Of a stretch of DNA of 64,000 nucleotides, positions 22,012-33,919 are shown in pieces. Both the position numbers and the translations under genes were made by a program. Source of the stretch: Dendrocalamus latiflorus (taxonomy: Eukaryota; Streptophyta; Magnoliopsida; Poales; Poaceae); assembly GCA_017311315.1 (NCBI GenBank), contig CM029622.1, positions 18,062,102 through 18,126,101 of the forward strand, in the 5' to 3' direction. The stretch's first letter is position 1; each line of letters starts with the position of its first letter. The notes under the pieces are model-generated. The model saw only the letters and a program-made list of their open reading frames with translations, searched no databases and was not told the origin of the DNA.

Positions 22012-25000
22012 TTAAATAATCTGCCACTCCTCTTCTCCTGTTTCGCCAGAGCCATCAAGGTCCTCCACGTTGATGTTGTTAGTCGTGCTATCGCCAGAAC
22101 TACCCAATCCATCACTCTGGTTATACATTTGTTTCAGTGGTTCAACTGACTGCACAACAGTAAAGAGTGGCGCTCCATTCGCTTTTTCTACCAACTCAGA
22201 AGCCCGAGAACAGAAATCATCGAAGTCATCTACATAGAAGGTAAAAAAAAAAGAATATCAAGGTTATAGTAAACTTAATGATAACCCAACATGTGTCTAA
22301 GAAACAACAGTTCACCTTTGTCGTGGCAGTAAAAACCAATAGCCAGGGATGGATCTATCAGGTCTAGAGCCATATCTCGGACAGTGCTGTCCAAGTGCAG
22401 ATACATGAATCAAGGGTTCCATCATTTGAACATGCAAAGGAGAAAGAATATTTGGTTTCATTCACCAGATTGTAATCACATTGGTGCACATACCTGCAGT
22501 GGTATGAGGAAGTGTCCGCCTCCAAGTTATCTGATGATATGTTAACTACCTGACATTTGAAGAGCACCCCAGTATTACCATCATGGCTCAATAACTAAAT
22601 GCTCGCCAGTCAGTGCACTGATAAATACATTAACTATGTACTTCGATATGACTGCTAACCAAAAATAGTATTTGCAATTTCCAAGCAAACGAGAATACAG
22701 AAATATACAGATCATATATGTTATCAAGTATAGTTTTTAGTCACATGAAATTGGGGTGCTTCAGGCAAAAATCAACACTGAGTACAGTGAAATAGATGCC
22801 TAAGATACAAAAATAACCAGTACAAGTTTGCAACACGGTGAAACAAGATAGCCCACCATACTCTTTTTGTTTTTTGTTTTTTTTGACACCAGCCTTACTG
22901 TCTTCCAACAGAGAGAGAGGTGATCATTAAGTTAATATTTCATACAGTGAAAGCAATCATTGTTTGTGGCTGCAGAATTCTTGGGACATTTCCGACCTAA
23001 AACAGCTATTGGTGTAAGTTTTGAGTTCTAAACCTCCATGTTGTACTGTAATGGTGTGGTAATAGTTTTGTACCCGGAATTTCTTTTGTTGCTAGGGTAT
23101 TGCTGTGGGCATGCCCGTGTTGTAAGACCCTCCTTTTCCTACTTAATTGTAAGGGCAGAGCTCCTGCCAGTTTGCTCTAAAAAAAAAGAAGTCATAATGC
23201 AACACAAGTAATTCTGGACCATCAACAAGTGGCTCTTGCAGCAGGATATACACATAGCAGGTTCGCAGACACACAACAACATAATCAGCCATGATGCCTG
23301 CCAACAAGAATATTTAGTCTAATCTGAAACGTAAACCACAAAGATACAAATGCAAGTGGTGGCAGACTGGCTTCATAACAGATACAATTATTTGTCTTTG
23401 AATGGTATTATGGAGCTTAGTTGAAAGGTGCCAATTCTACCAGTGAGTGATAATTTAATACTCCAGTTACATCAAAATATATGAAAGATCATATCATGCA
23501 TTCAGTATGGCATATGGAGCAGATTGATTAACTTTCTGAAGGTAGAAAACTACAATACTTGCAGAAAAGATGTTTGTATGCACTGCAAAAATAAAAGTAA
23601 GAATGCAGTTGTACCATCTGAACATCATGGGGATCTAGGTAGAGCACCCTATCATCCTGTACCCCAGCAATGTAAGTTGATGTTCCAGGTTTTCCACCTA
23701 AAATGCCCAAGCTTTGAGGAAATGTGAATGTCTCCTTTAGTAGTGGTATATACCTGATAGTACGTCCAATGCCAGGAATTGTTAGGAACTTTGAATAGTC
23801 CTAGATTACTTTCAACAGCAATGTATGACATCCATCAGCATAAACATCGATTATTCAAGGGCATCCCTAATCCCTATTAGCCAAATTGATGGCTGCCATG
23901 GACTTAAGATTGGTTTGCCTCTTTGGAGAATAATAACACCATGGCTCTTCTCTTGTGTTTAGAAAAGAATAGAATGTGAATTAAGTGCATGTGTAGGTCC
24001 CAAGCCCCTTCACTATCCTATAGGGTTATAGCACAGGAGTAGAACAAACTAACTTAGGATGTGTAATGATCCGTAGATCATTATAGGGTAAACACCATCA
24101 GGAGGACAGCCGGGCAGCGTCAGCTTGATTGGAATGAGGGGCAGACTATAGATGAGAGAGAAGAAGCTTTGGGATAGAGACTAGACTAATTCATGTTCTT
24201 TGCTTAATTCTAATGGTAGCATGCGGCTCCTCTTTTATAGAGGTGGAGCCCCTAACAACTCAATCTAACCTTTCCTATTAATAAGGATAATCTTCCTAAT
24301 AGATAAGATTATATCCTAACAATAACTTGGTTGCTAAGGAAACCTAATCTAATCCTTAATTAGGCTGGGCAAGGAAGGTTCCTCGCTGCTGTTACAGTAC
24401 CCGTGAGTACTGTTTATGTGCATTATTTCCTGCGCATGCCAGGATGACTCTTAAATCAGAGAACCAAACATAGATCCATATGAAGCCCTCGAAGCATAAA
24501 AATTAGTAGCTTGCTGATTACCTTGGATTAATTTTGTCAAGACCAAGAACCAGGGGAACCAACAAAAGAATAGGTGACCATGCCAATTGACCTTTGTTAA
24601 AATCATAGCAAAGCTGAGCAGCAACATCAATACAAACAACTGGAGCTCCACCTCTTTCACCATCTTCATCACCCGAAACCACATAAAGAGCCATAGGAAA
24701 CCTTTCATTCCCACTTACAACTCCAGGTTGCTCTCTATTTGTGTGGATAAGGGTTTGCCATGCGCGGCACATAGCGTATGGACCCACCCATGATCCAGCA
24801 GCCAGACCATAACTCTTTCCAGCTTGAAGTAAATTGTGAATCGAAAAGGCACAAGCTTCAGAATCACCAAACAGATGTACGATCCCTATATATTCTGGGT
24901 TATATGGCTGCATATGAACATTTGACCATTATAAGCAACCCTACATCAAGAATTAAAAGAGCTCAATCACCTACTATAATTGAACAGATATTCTTCATTT

Positions 25001-25813
25001 TTCTTCATATAGGGAACAGCTCTAACAGATTGGAATAGGCAAGACATGTATCTAACCTTCTGTGAGGGCTTTCTCCAAGACCTTCCAAGATGGTGGGAAA
25101 TCAGTGCCTGAAAAGAATTTGTCCAAAGGACAAATTTATTACAGCTGCAGTAGTAAAAATGACAATAGTCTCAAAATAATAGAGTTAAGAAGCACCTGAG
25201 CAACCAGCATCTGACTGCTTCGAACCATGCAGCCCCAGTTCACATCACTAGTGAACATGGAATCAGATATGGCATCAAAACCTGTGACAAAAAGATCATG
25301 TCAACAACACACCACCGTCCACCGATGTCTACCACATGTTTTCACCAAACGTATGGTTCTGTAAAAAAACCAACCTTTTCGGTAAGTGATCCACATCCTC
25401 GACGAAAAATCTTCTAGAAATACAGCATAGCCACTTTCAGAATCTGAGTCACTGGACAACTCCTCAGCTGATAACTTGTAGCATTTGCCAAGGAACCAAA
25501 CATCACTGGAGGTCAGAACCTTGGTGCATCCTAGTAAACGCCACATCGAGCCACTACCCACGATCCTCCTCAAAATCCTCGACCAACCATAGGATCCAGA
25601 CGAGGATTTTGGCGACTTCTTCCCACACATCAGCAACGAATTTTGGTGTGCCTCAAAGATGGTGAAAGGGGACGCAAAAACACTTGATACGATCGAGTTC
25701 TTCGACTGTTTCAAGCTGCTATCCTTCTTCTGCTCCGAGGTAGAAGCTACAGCATCTCCCTCGCACGATGAATCGGATGGTGGTGCTGCACCCCTCTCAG
25801 GCAAGCTCGTCAT
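22012..25813 (-). CDS. ATG4: Cysteine protease ATG4 (autophagy), eight coding exons
   Basis: Exons (minus): 25813-25375, 25281-25196, 25107-25057, 24907-24522, 23753-23615, 22549-22494, 22386-22316, 22229-22012. All introns are GT-AG, and the joined frame is 1,446 bp (481 aa), in the range of plant ATG4. ATG4 trims the C terminus of ATG8 to expose its glycine and later releases ATG8 from phosphatidylethanolamine. The catalytic Cys is about residue 164 in DVNWGCMVRSSQ. The Asp-His pair is D361/H363 in LDPHDVQ. Also visible are HLGRSWRKP, FGDSEACAFSIHNLLQAG, SYGLAAGSWVGPYAMCRAW, EDGERGGAP, LLLVPLVLGLDKINPR and GILGGKPGTSTYI. The C terminus EEEWQII fits a W-x-x-I ATG8-interacting motif. An acceptor (GTGTTAG) sits three bases before the ATG, so an intron in the 5' UTR is likely. 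Intron 1 starts GTTGG, a weak donor. The gene appears intact despite TE insertions in introns 4 and 5. Confidence 0.93.
22945..23188 (+). mobile_element. 5'-truncated L1-type LINE tail in ATG4 intron 5
   Basis: The segment ends GGGCAGAGCTCCTGCCAG...CTCT followed by an A9 run, the characteristic 3' end of grass L1 LINEs. The 5' junction is not clear and I could not find a target duplication, so the start is approximate. It lies antisense to ATG4. Confidence 0.5.
24062..24441 (-). mobile_element. 380-bp solo LTR inside ATG4 intron 4
   Basis: The unit starts TGTAATGATCCG and ends GCGCATGCCA on the plus strand. It is flanked by a perfect GGATG duplication (24057-24061 and 24442-24446). On the minus strand it contains CTATAAAAGAGG (24229-24240), an LTR-type TATA box pointing in the same direction as ATG4. 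No internal domain is attached. The superfamily is not determined; the size suits a Copia or small Gypsy LTR. Confidence 0.85.
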
Positions 25814-26830
25814 TACCTAACACCGCATGTGTGCGTACGCCACCAGCAATATCTTAGTAAAGCAATCGATCAGGTCTCAAAATTGTAACCTGGCTTTCAC
25901 TTAGAATTAGGACAGAGCAGAGCTAATATAAAACCATCATGCTGTGAAGCTCCGATCATGGTACATTGGCAAACAGGGCATAATCTAAACGCTATCAACA
26001 GCATAACTTGGCTTATTACAAGCAGGCGCGGAATTAACGCGGGGCATGGTTGTGTTTGGTTCATAGAATGGTAACGTAAACGTAATGGGAATGAAATTAC
26101 AGGGGATTCAGTGGTGTAATAGATTATTAACTACTACCTAATTTGTTTGGTTGCACAAAGGAAGGCGCGGTAATGGATATCATTACAGTGAAAGAAAATG
26201 AAAAGCGTGGAACACTAATCTAATTCATCTGAAGGAGAACATGATCCGCATCTACAAAGCACCAATCGAAACCCACATCTACGAAACACTAACCTGATAC
26301 CTACGAAACCCAGGAACCAGCTTGATTTCGGTCCGGGTGAGGGTGCGCGGAGAAGTGGGATTGGTTCAAGCTCAGGAGGTAGTCGCAGCGTTCCAGGACC
26401 ACCAAGGATCCGCCCCTCGCCGCGAAGGAAGCTCCTCCTGCCGGACGCGGAAGAGAGGATCGTGAGGGCGGCGCGCCGCCGCCGAGGAAGCTCCTGCCGG
26501 GCTGTGGAACAGGGGATCGCGAGGGGCGCCGGCACGGCACAGGACCACCAGGGGCGCGCCGCCGCGCCGCCGAGGAAGCTCCCTGAAGACGCGCCGCCGT
26601 GGAAGAGGACGGGATGATGAGCGGAGGGGATCGCGAGCTCGGCGTGGCGTGGCAGCGTTGCGTTGCGTTCGCGTGCTGTGCTGTGCTGTATCGCATCGCA
26701 TCGCATCACTTTCCCAGTGGGAGCAGCTTTTGTATCGCACCGATCGCTTTGCACTGGGCCGTCATCACAATCCACGGTACCGCCCCATTCCGGCCCACCC
26801 AAACCAATTGCTAATGTATTGAACTTCAAG
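25814..26830 (-). promoter_or_regulatory. ATG4 leader and promoter region
   Basis: GC-rich sequence at about 26320-26660 is probably the 5' UTR exon, since an acceptor AG at 25818-25817 precedes the ATG. At 26040-26210 an AT-rich patch with TTGTGTTTGGTTC and TTTGTTTGGTTGC words looks like a MITE within the leader intron. Short repeats (GCATCGCATCGCATC) lie near 26690. The transcription start is not identifiable by eye. Confidence 0.4.
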
Positions 26831-28506
26831 TGTAGGCCTTGTTTGGATTCTCGGACCAGCCCAAAACTCCGGTTGAATGAGGTCCAGTAGCCCTACCCGA
26901 TCCGCGCAGGAAAGAAACTCGACTTGCACCAGTGTAGCCTGCACCGGGCCCCTTCTTTTCATCTTATCTTGAACAAGGTGGTTTCTTCGTTGTATTTTTA
27001 AAACAGTTTATTAAGATAATTTTTTCAAAATAGTTTATTAATATTCGATTTATTCACATAAATATTTACGATAAGACTAATCCGGATAGCTGTTGCTTGT
27101 GGCTTCATTTCCCACCTGCCGCTTGTTCGCCTTTTCACCCCATCTCAATCTCTTCTTTCTGGGTTCTGGGACGGACGTGATGCTGCAAGCATCATCAGTC
27201 TGAACTCCAAGGTGATTCCATCTTCATTCCTACAGTAGATTGCTGCTAGGTTCCTCGTGTAGTAACTAGTTAACACTTGTACACAGTTGTATCAGCAGCT
27301 AGCAGTCTGCACCGACGCTGGCCAAGCAGCATTGTTCTACTGTGAACTGCGATGCAAACGCCAATGTGACGCGCAACGCGTACGTACGATTCGATTAATT
27401 TGCCACAAATTTACGATTGCTCCACTTAACTGTCACCTGGAACCGACCAGCACTTTTAGGCCCCATTTGTTTCGGTTTCACTGACTTCTAGCTTTTCATT
27501 TACTATTTTTTTTAATTTTGTTTTTCCTAGTATTTTTAGGTTTTTTGTATTTTATTTTTTCCATGTTTCTTTACATTGTCCGTGATAGAATACCTTGTTT
27601 TTTTTCTATTTTTAAATTTTTTAAAATTTAATTATATCAACAAAGCTACCGAAGCTAAAAATCATTAAAAAAAAAAAGCCCAAGTGAGCATAGACTGAAC
27701 ACTACTGCCCTGCTGGTCTCATTGAACCCTGTGGTTGACTAATAACGTGAAAACAATGACCAGTTACTCCATAAATCCTGTGAAGCCATCAATACGGGTT
27801 CGTCCTGAAAGCAAGAAATGACGGTGAATTTCTTTTTATCAACTCCCTCTAAGTTGCGACTCAAAAGAAAGAAAAAGAAAAAAAGAAAACTCCGTGCAAA
27901 GTTGTAAAGCCGAAACTTTGGCAAACTTACCTTGAAATGTCGAGAGAACAGTCAGTGAAAATAGGACGGCCCCGCCTTGCAAATTTCCAATATTCTTATG
28001 CGATGGAGCTACGTACCAAACTTTACACTACGAAAATCACAAGAAGATGGCCAGCAAAAGAAGCTAAGCCCATTCTGACCCAACCTGTCACTTTGACCGT
28101 GGAAGCATTACTCCATGAAACGCGACGCCTAATTGGTCTAGAGGTCTTGTCAGGTCAAGAGGTAAACTAATGTTTACACAGCATTTGGTTTGCAGAAGGC
28201 AGTGCTGTTGTTGCCTAGAAAGAAGCGTGTTGATGACTCGTTGGCACTCAGCAAGAATTGCAGAAGAAAAACATCCAAAGGGCTGGTAATGTAATGCTGG
28301 ATGAGGTTTCTGGTCAGTTTCAGTTTGTTGGGCCATTGCCATCCCCATCCAAGGCTCTTGTCTCGTCATGATTCATTCTGAATTGATGGATATCATATCT
28401 ACTTATGTTTATATATGGCTTAGAAGTTAGAACACTGAAGAGGGGTACACGAGAGCATACATATATGGTATATGTGCGGTACTAGAACAACTTCAGGTCA
28501 TGTCAA
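26831..28506. other. MITE-rich intergenic spacer
   Basis: Contains GGCCTTGTTTGGAT (26836), typical of hAT-type MITE ends. It also holds one copy of a recurrent AT-rich family at about 26990-27110 (TTTATTCACATAAATA...) and a GGCCCCATTTGTTTCGG...AAGCCCAAGTGAGC element at about 27459-27690. The remainder (27690-28506) has no recognised gene; the plus frame at 27937-28170 has no domain. Confidence 0.4.
27459..27695. mobile_element. hAT-type MITE, family related to copies at 41.6, 43.4 and 46.4 kb
   Basis: It starts GGCCCCATTTGTTTCGGTTTC and ends with AAAAAAGCCCAAGTGAGCA, with long T and A runs inside. Related elements with TTCGGTTTCAGCTTC...GCCACAAGCCAC ends are at about 41645-41930, 43400-43650 (GCTGAAAACACTGTAGCTG...AAGCCAGAAGCCG) and 46435-46650. 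All are non-coding. Confidence 0.5.
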
Positions 28507-28518
28507 AGCTCGTTGCAT

Positions 28519-28556
28519 GAATGGCAGAGCCCCTGCCTTTTCCTTAAAAAAACGTC
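28519..28556 (+). mobile_element. Extremely 5'-truncated LINE tail (38 bp) with 12-bp TSD
   Basis: The sequence GGCAGAGCCCCTGCC...CCTTAAAAAAA is the terminal part of a LINE 3' end. It is flanked by the perfect duplication AGCTCGTTGCAT at 28507-28518 and 28557-28568. Confidence 0.8.
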
Positions 28557-28794
28557 AGCTCGTTGCATCTAGATGGACATGCATGTACTACTTCTGTGTG
28601 GCGGTGAAACCGGCAAGTGAGTGAGAAGTTGCAGCTCGAAGCATGCAAAAGCAAAGCATAATCCATGACGTGACCGGTCGATCTTGAAGCGCTAGCTAAC
28701 TCAAAGATGCTGCCGCTTCCATCAAAGCCGATTATAAGTAGTGATCGTGATCGATTAGTTTGTTGGATCATTAACTTGTTTGGATATGATGTTG

Positions 28795-29015
28795 GATCTA
28801 TTTTTTAATTTATGAATTATAATTTTTCTTGAATAAATAAATATAACAGTTTTTTTAACAAATAAATAGGACAGATTATTCGTCGTCGTTTCAAAGCGCT
28901 CTATTGGGATAATTTTTTAAAAGTAGCTTATCGGCTTTCAGTTCATTCACATAAGTACTTATACTAAAATCAAAAGTCATAAGCCACTGTTATAAATCAT
29001 AATCTGCAGTCAAAA
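28795..29015. mobile_element. AT-rich MITE family copy (also at 27.0, 42.3 and 49.8 kb)
   Basis: The segment reads AAATAAATAGGACAGATTATTCG..., then CGGCTTTCAGTTCATTCACATAAG and a tail TCATAAGCCACTGTTATAA. The same order of words (AATAAATAAATA, TTTATTCG, TTTATTCACATAA, ATAAT.GC) recurs at about 26990-27110, 42280-42430 and 49835-50000, which defines a dispersed non-coding family. Confidence 0.55.
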
Positions 29016-29059
29016 AAATAGACCCGTTGCATCTCTATCGATTGGGATAGGCAAACAAA

Positions 29060-31482
29060 AATCTCTCGAGCTCTTTGTTACCTAATTGAATTAGCCTGTT
29101 GCGGACGCATGCATAGTCATAGACTTCTTTCAAAAGAAATATCACTTACAGAGTTACAGGCTTACTGAACGACAGATTGGAAATTTCTTGGTCAAGCAAT
29201 AGGCTTGTAAATTTCGATATGTTATCTTATTTAGTTAAGATATGAAGTACATTTGAGGGAGCATGTGAGAAAGTTTAGGAATATATATGATAAATCATTA
29301 TCAATGTGTGTCAATTAAAATTTGAATTTATAAAAGTTTACAAGTTTTTAGATTTACTGTCAAACTAGAGCGGTTTGACCGATCATAGGGCGATATGACT
29401 GTAAGTCCGATATGACTAGATTTTAGGGGGCAGTTAGACCGAATGATAACCCTCAAACTCATTTAACCAAAATCATGCATTTAAGAATATAAACACTAAA
29501 TCAACACAAGAATTAAGTAAGTCACTCAATTCAGAAATTAAGGTAAATAAACTCGGAATAAGTATCATTATACACAAAAGTCCTATTACATATATTATAA
29601 TGCTAAAGTCTGAAGTTAGATTACAATTTTAAGATACAATGAAAATTTACAGATTTACAACATAGATAGATAGATAAACTCTAATTCTTCATTGCCGATC
29701 AACGCGATATGACCACCTATAAATTACTTGTAATCTAAAACAATAGCTAGAAAAGCAAAAGAAAGCAAATAGAACAAGTTAAGTAATTGCTGTCAGAACT
29801 CAGTTTCAAATAAATTGCGTGAGGGCAATGCTCATCAAAATTCCAGATTATCTGGGGTCAATTGGCACCTATCACGCTAGTAGGTTTTCATCATCCGGTG
29901 GTAATTCCCATCCTTATCCACCCTTTTTACCAGTTTACCTTTCACCTCAAATAAGTCACCATTCGGCTACACACCAGCATAAAGACACAATCGAAGCCAT
30001 AGGTCATTGCTCTAGCACACCCAAGAGAGTTAGATAAAACCAACAGAGAAAAAGAGTGAGAGGATGAACCAAGCCACGGCCCAAAACCACCATTCAACAG
30101 CTGAGTTCACAACGCCACCGAACCCATGGGCCAATAGGAGAACCAGCCACCACCCACGGCTTCCATATAACAGCCAAAGACATCGCTGCCATGCTCAAAG
30201 CACTACTTTGTGCCACCATACCACCGAGTTCATGAGCCACAGCACCAGCAAGCTAACACCTAGAGAAAGGGTAAGCTCGCACCCATTTTTAAGCCACCAC
30301 ACTAGCCATCGCCATCTAAGCCACAAGCCAAAGTTGAGAGCAAGAGCAAAGAAGAAGAACCAAGACTAGATGCCACCAGAGAAGGAGGGGACTGCAACAA
30401 GAAAACGATAATTGCAAGCTGTCGGGCCACATCGAGAACAAACCCAAAAATGGAAATCACAGCCACGTGAGGGTAGGCTCAATCACCAATCACCCCAAAT
30501 CAAGCCAACAGCGCTGACAAGGTAAACCCAAGCCCCTACCATTCCATTTTTGCCATCGTCTAGAAGCTTGGACTCTGGCCAGTTAGAGCCACTGCGACAC
30601 ACCGCCTTCGGCTCACGTCAAGGGAGACGAGATGCCCCAGGTGTCCATCCATGCACTCCCAAGGACCTTGACATGCTCCTTGGCACATGCACGAAATCCC
30701 CGAGCACCATTGATGAGGCGATGGGGTCCCGATCTTTTGATGAGAAGGATAATTTCGATTGGCGATGATCAACTCTCACGATCCAGGCTACGAATGCATC
30801 ACGTACGAACCAAGCAATCGCTGAACTAATCACCAAGTCATTATCAACCGTGCCAAGAGCGCAGTTGACCTAACCATGAAGGTCTATTCCTGCATGCAAC
30901 CGAAGAACACACAAGAACAAGATCGCAAGCAATCTAAAATTGCAAATATATAAATTGAGTTCAAAAGGTGGAATTCTGTAGAGGTTCTTTACGGTTGGTC
31001 TAGTTGACACAAGCGAAGAACAAAAGTTTTGACAATGAAAAAACTAAACAAACGAAATCCGAGAAAACTAGTAGGGTGCGGCCTCCTTAAATAGGGGAGG
31101 GAAGGCCGCACAAAACTAAGAAATAAGAGATGATACTATTTATGGTACTGTTCATGTGAACAGTGCGGCCGTGAACAGTACGGGCCTAGAGAGGGGGCGC
31201 ATTCTCCTGAGGCCCAAGCATTACAAGGCCCAAGTTGGCCCAACAGGTGATGCAGTATCTTCTTTGAGTGATTGCGATGTGCACAGGAGGAATTTGGAGA
31301 TGAGGTCAGATCCATTGGAAAGAGGACGAGAAAAACTTTCCATCAAGTACTCATGGGCCTCAAACGGACTCCGTATGTAAAAGTTATGGACGTTTGAAGT
31401 TGGTGTTGTCTTCGGAGGCCGAATTGAATCGCACATGTGTGTCTTCATGATCAGCTCCTAAGTTCCTAAGTAAAAGAACATC
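29060..31482. other. LTR-like repeat sequence, boundaries unresolved
   Basis: Features typical of large grass LTRs are present: GCGGTTTGACCGATCATAGGGCGATATGAC at 29373 (shown in part: GCGGTTTGACCG), long A-rich stretches, a minus-strand TATA-like CCTATTTAAGG near 31095, and CTGTTCATGTGAACAGTGCGG at 31149. Plus-strand frames at 29819-30369 lack domains. I found no TG...CA pair with a duplication, so this is only a probable retrotransposon remnant. Confidence 0.35.
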
Positions 31483-31487
31483 ACATA

Positions 31488-31783
31488 TGTCGTGGCTACG
31501 GGCCAAACAGGGAAGAAGGGGACTGGTAGGAGAGGAAGGAGAACTAGATCTGTGGGAGAGGTTGGTCAGAATGAGAGGAGGATCCCCCCTTTGCCCCTCC
31601 TGGGGGCTTATATATATGTGAGTGGGGTAGAATGGGAAATCCCCATTCTACCCCTTAGCATTTACAAAGGATGGGGGTACACTGGTATGTTTACACTGTT
31701 ATATTCCTCTACACTATTGGGCCTATTACATGTTGGACTAGTTGCACGGCCCAGTCACGGGGGGTTGGGCCACCTCTACAACA
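31488..31783 (-). repeat. 3' LTR of the Dasheng-like element
   Basis: 296 bp. It matches the right LTR closely but carries an extra stretch of about 27 bases (CTAGTTGCACGGCCCAGTCA...) before GGTTGGGCC. Confidence 0.9.
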
Positions 31784-31929
31784 GTACTCCCTCGACAGCA
31801 AGCGCTGAGGTCCCGATGGGCGAGCTGACGCGATCAACCACCCCAGCCCCCCGTTCCCTGACAGCAAGCACGAGGGTGCCGATGCAACTGATAGCTCGCA
31901 GACCCTAGAGGCAATGCTTATGAAGGAAC

Positions 31930-33008
31930 CGGTGAGGCGCCGGAGACGTCGTCGAGCGCCGAAGACGTGCCGTCCCGCCAAGGCGATGCCTACAAGGCGG
32001 ACGGCGGAGTCGAGGCCGAAGGCGCGTCGTCGAGCGCCGAAGACGTGCCGTCCCGCCGAGGCGATGCCTACGAGGCGGACGGCGGAGTCGAGCGCCGAAG
32101 ACGTGTCGTCGAACGCCAAAGACGCACCGTCCCGCCGAGGCGATGCCTACAAGGCGGACGACAGAGTCGAGCGCCGAAGACGTGCCGTCCCACCGAGGCG
32201 ATGCCTACAAGGCGGACGGTGGAGTCAAGGCCGAAGGCGTGTCATCGAGCGCCAAAGACGGGCCGTCCCGCCGAGGCGATGCCTACAAGGCGGACGGCGG
32301 AGTCGAGCGCCGAATACGTGTCGTCGAGCGCCGAAGACGTGTCGTCGAGCGCCGAAGACGTGCCGTCCCGCCGAGGCGATGCCTCCGAGGCGGACGGCGG
32401 AGTCGAGCGCCGAAGACGTGTCGTCCCGCCGAGGCGATGCCTACAAGGCGGACGGCGGAGTCGAGCGCCGAAGACGTGCCATCCCACCGAGGCGATGCCT
32501 ACGAGGCGGACGGCGGAGTCGAGCGCCGAAGACGTGTCGTCGAACGCCAAAGACGCGCCGTCCTGCCGAGGCGATGCCTACAAGGCGGACGACGGAGTCG
32601 AGCGCCGAAGACGTGCCGTCCCACCAAGGCGATGCCTACAAGGCGGACGGCGGAGTCGAGGCCGAAGGCGTGTCGTCGAGCGCCGAAAACGCGCCGTCGA
32701 GCGCCCAAGACGTGCCGTCCCGCCGAGGCGATGCCTACGAGGCGGACGGCGGAGTCAAGCGCCGAAGACGTGTCGTCGAGCGCCGAAGACGTGCCGTCCC
32801 CCCGAGGCGATGCCTACAAGGCGGACGGCGGAGTCGAGGCCGAAGGCGTGTCGTCGAGCGTCGAAGACGTGCCGTCCCGCCGAGACGATGCCTACAAGGC
32901 GGACGGCGGAGTCGAGCGCCGAATACGTGTCGTCGAGCGCCGAAGACGTGCCGTCCCGCCGAGGCGATGCCTACAAGGCGGACGGCGGGGTCGAGCGCCG
33001 AAGACGCG
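31930..33008. repeat. Modular tandem array, 58-bp core plus 0-2 inserts of 21 bp
   Basis: The core contains GAGGCGATGCCTAC, AAGGCGGACGGCGGAGTC and GAGCGCCGAAGACGTG. The word GAGGCGATGCC recurs about 14 times, with spacings of 58, 79 or 100 bp. The 21-bp module is GAGCGCCGAAGACGTGTCGTC and its variants. There are no stops in three plus-strand frames, so very long frames arise (up to 427 codons), but these follow from composition and unit length. Confidence 0.9.
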
Positions 33009-33011
33009 CCG

Positions 33012-33815
33012 ACACTGTTGTTCCCCTACCTTCGAAAAGAGTGTCTACTGTGGGCGGGCGCTTGGAGCATAGGCCGAAGGCACTACGCACGCCGAGGTAG
33101 GGAGGCGAGAGCGCCGTTCCCCTACCTTCAAAAAGGAGTGCCCGCGGGGAGCGGGCGCTTGGAGCGTATGCCGAAGGCACTACGCACGCCGAGGTAGGGA
33201 GGCGAGACCGCCGTTCCCCTACCTTCAAAAAGGAGTGCCCGCGGGGAGCGGGCGCTTGGAGCGTATGCCAAAGGCACTACGCACGCCGAGGTAGGGAGGC
33301 GAGACCGCCGTTCCCCTACCTTCAAAAAGGAGTGCCCGCGGGGAGCGGGCGCTTGGAGCGTAGGCCGAAGGCACTACGCACGCCGAGGTAGGGAGGCGAG
33401 AGCGCCGTTCCCCTTCCTTCAAAAAGGAGTGCCCGCGGGGAGCGGGCGCTTGGAGCGTATGCCGAAGGCACTACGCACGCCGAGGTAGGGAGGCGAGACC
33501 GCCGTTCCCCTACCTTCAAAAAGGAGTGCCCGCGGGGAGCGGGCGCTTGGAGCGTATGCCGAAGGCACTACGCACGCCGAGGTAGGGAGGCGAGACCGCC
33601 GTTCCCCTACCTTCAAAAAGGAGTGCCCGCGGGGAGCGGGCGCTTGGAACGTAGGCCGAAGGCACTACGCACGCCGAGGTAGGGAGGCGAGAGCGCCGTT
33701 CCCCTACCTTCAAAAAGGAGTGCCCGCGGGGAGCGGGCGCTTGGAGCGTAGGCCGAAGGCACTACGCACGCCGAGGTAGGGAGGCGAGAGCGCCGTTCCC
33801 CTACCTTCAAAAAGG
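33012..33815. repeat. 97-bp tandem array, about eight units
   Basis: The unit contains CCGTTCCCCTACCTTCAAAA, GTGCCCGCGGGGAGCGGGCG, GAAGGCACTACGCACGCCG and AGGTAGGGAGGCGAGA. Two self-complementary parts recur in every unit: GCCCGC/GCGGGC, and CCCTACCT/AGGTAGGG at the unit ends. The first unit is more diverged and the last is cut off. Confidence 0.9.
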
Positions 33816-33919
33816 AGTGATACACTCCCTGGTGTAACGCGCTCAAAGGTGCGACATCCAGGTGCCGCATCACTAAGGCGAGGCACTCCCTAGTGTCTCG
33901 GCCATCGCGCAATTTTTAT

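Noticed and set aside
31914..33197. 427-, 377- and 309-codon frames over one array
   Set aside because: All three plus-strand frames are open because the repeat unit lacks stops and its length is not a multiple of three. The element reads in the other direction.
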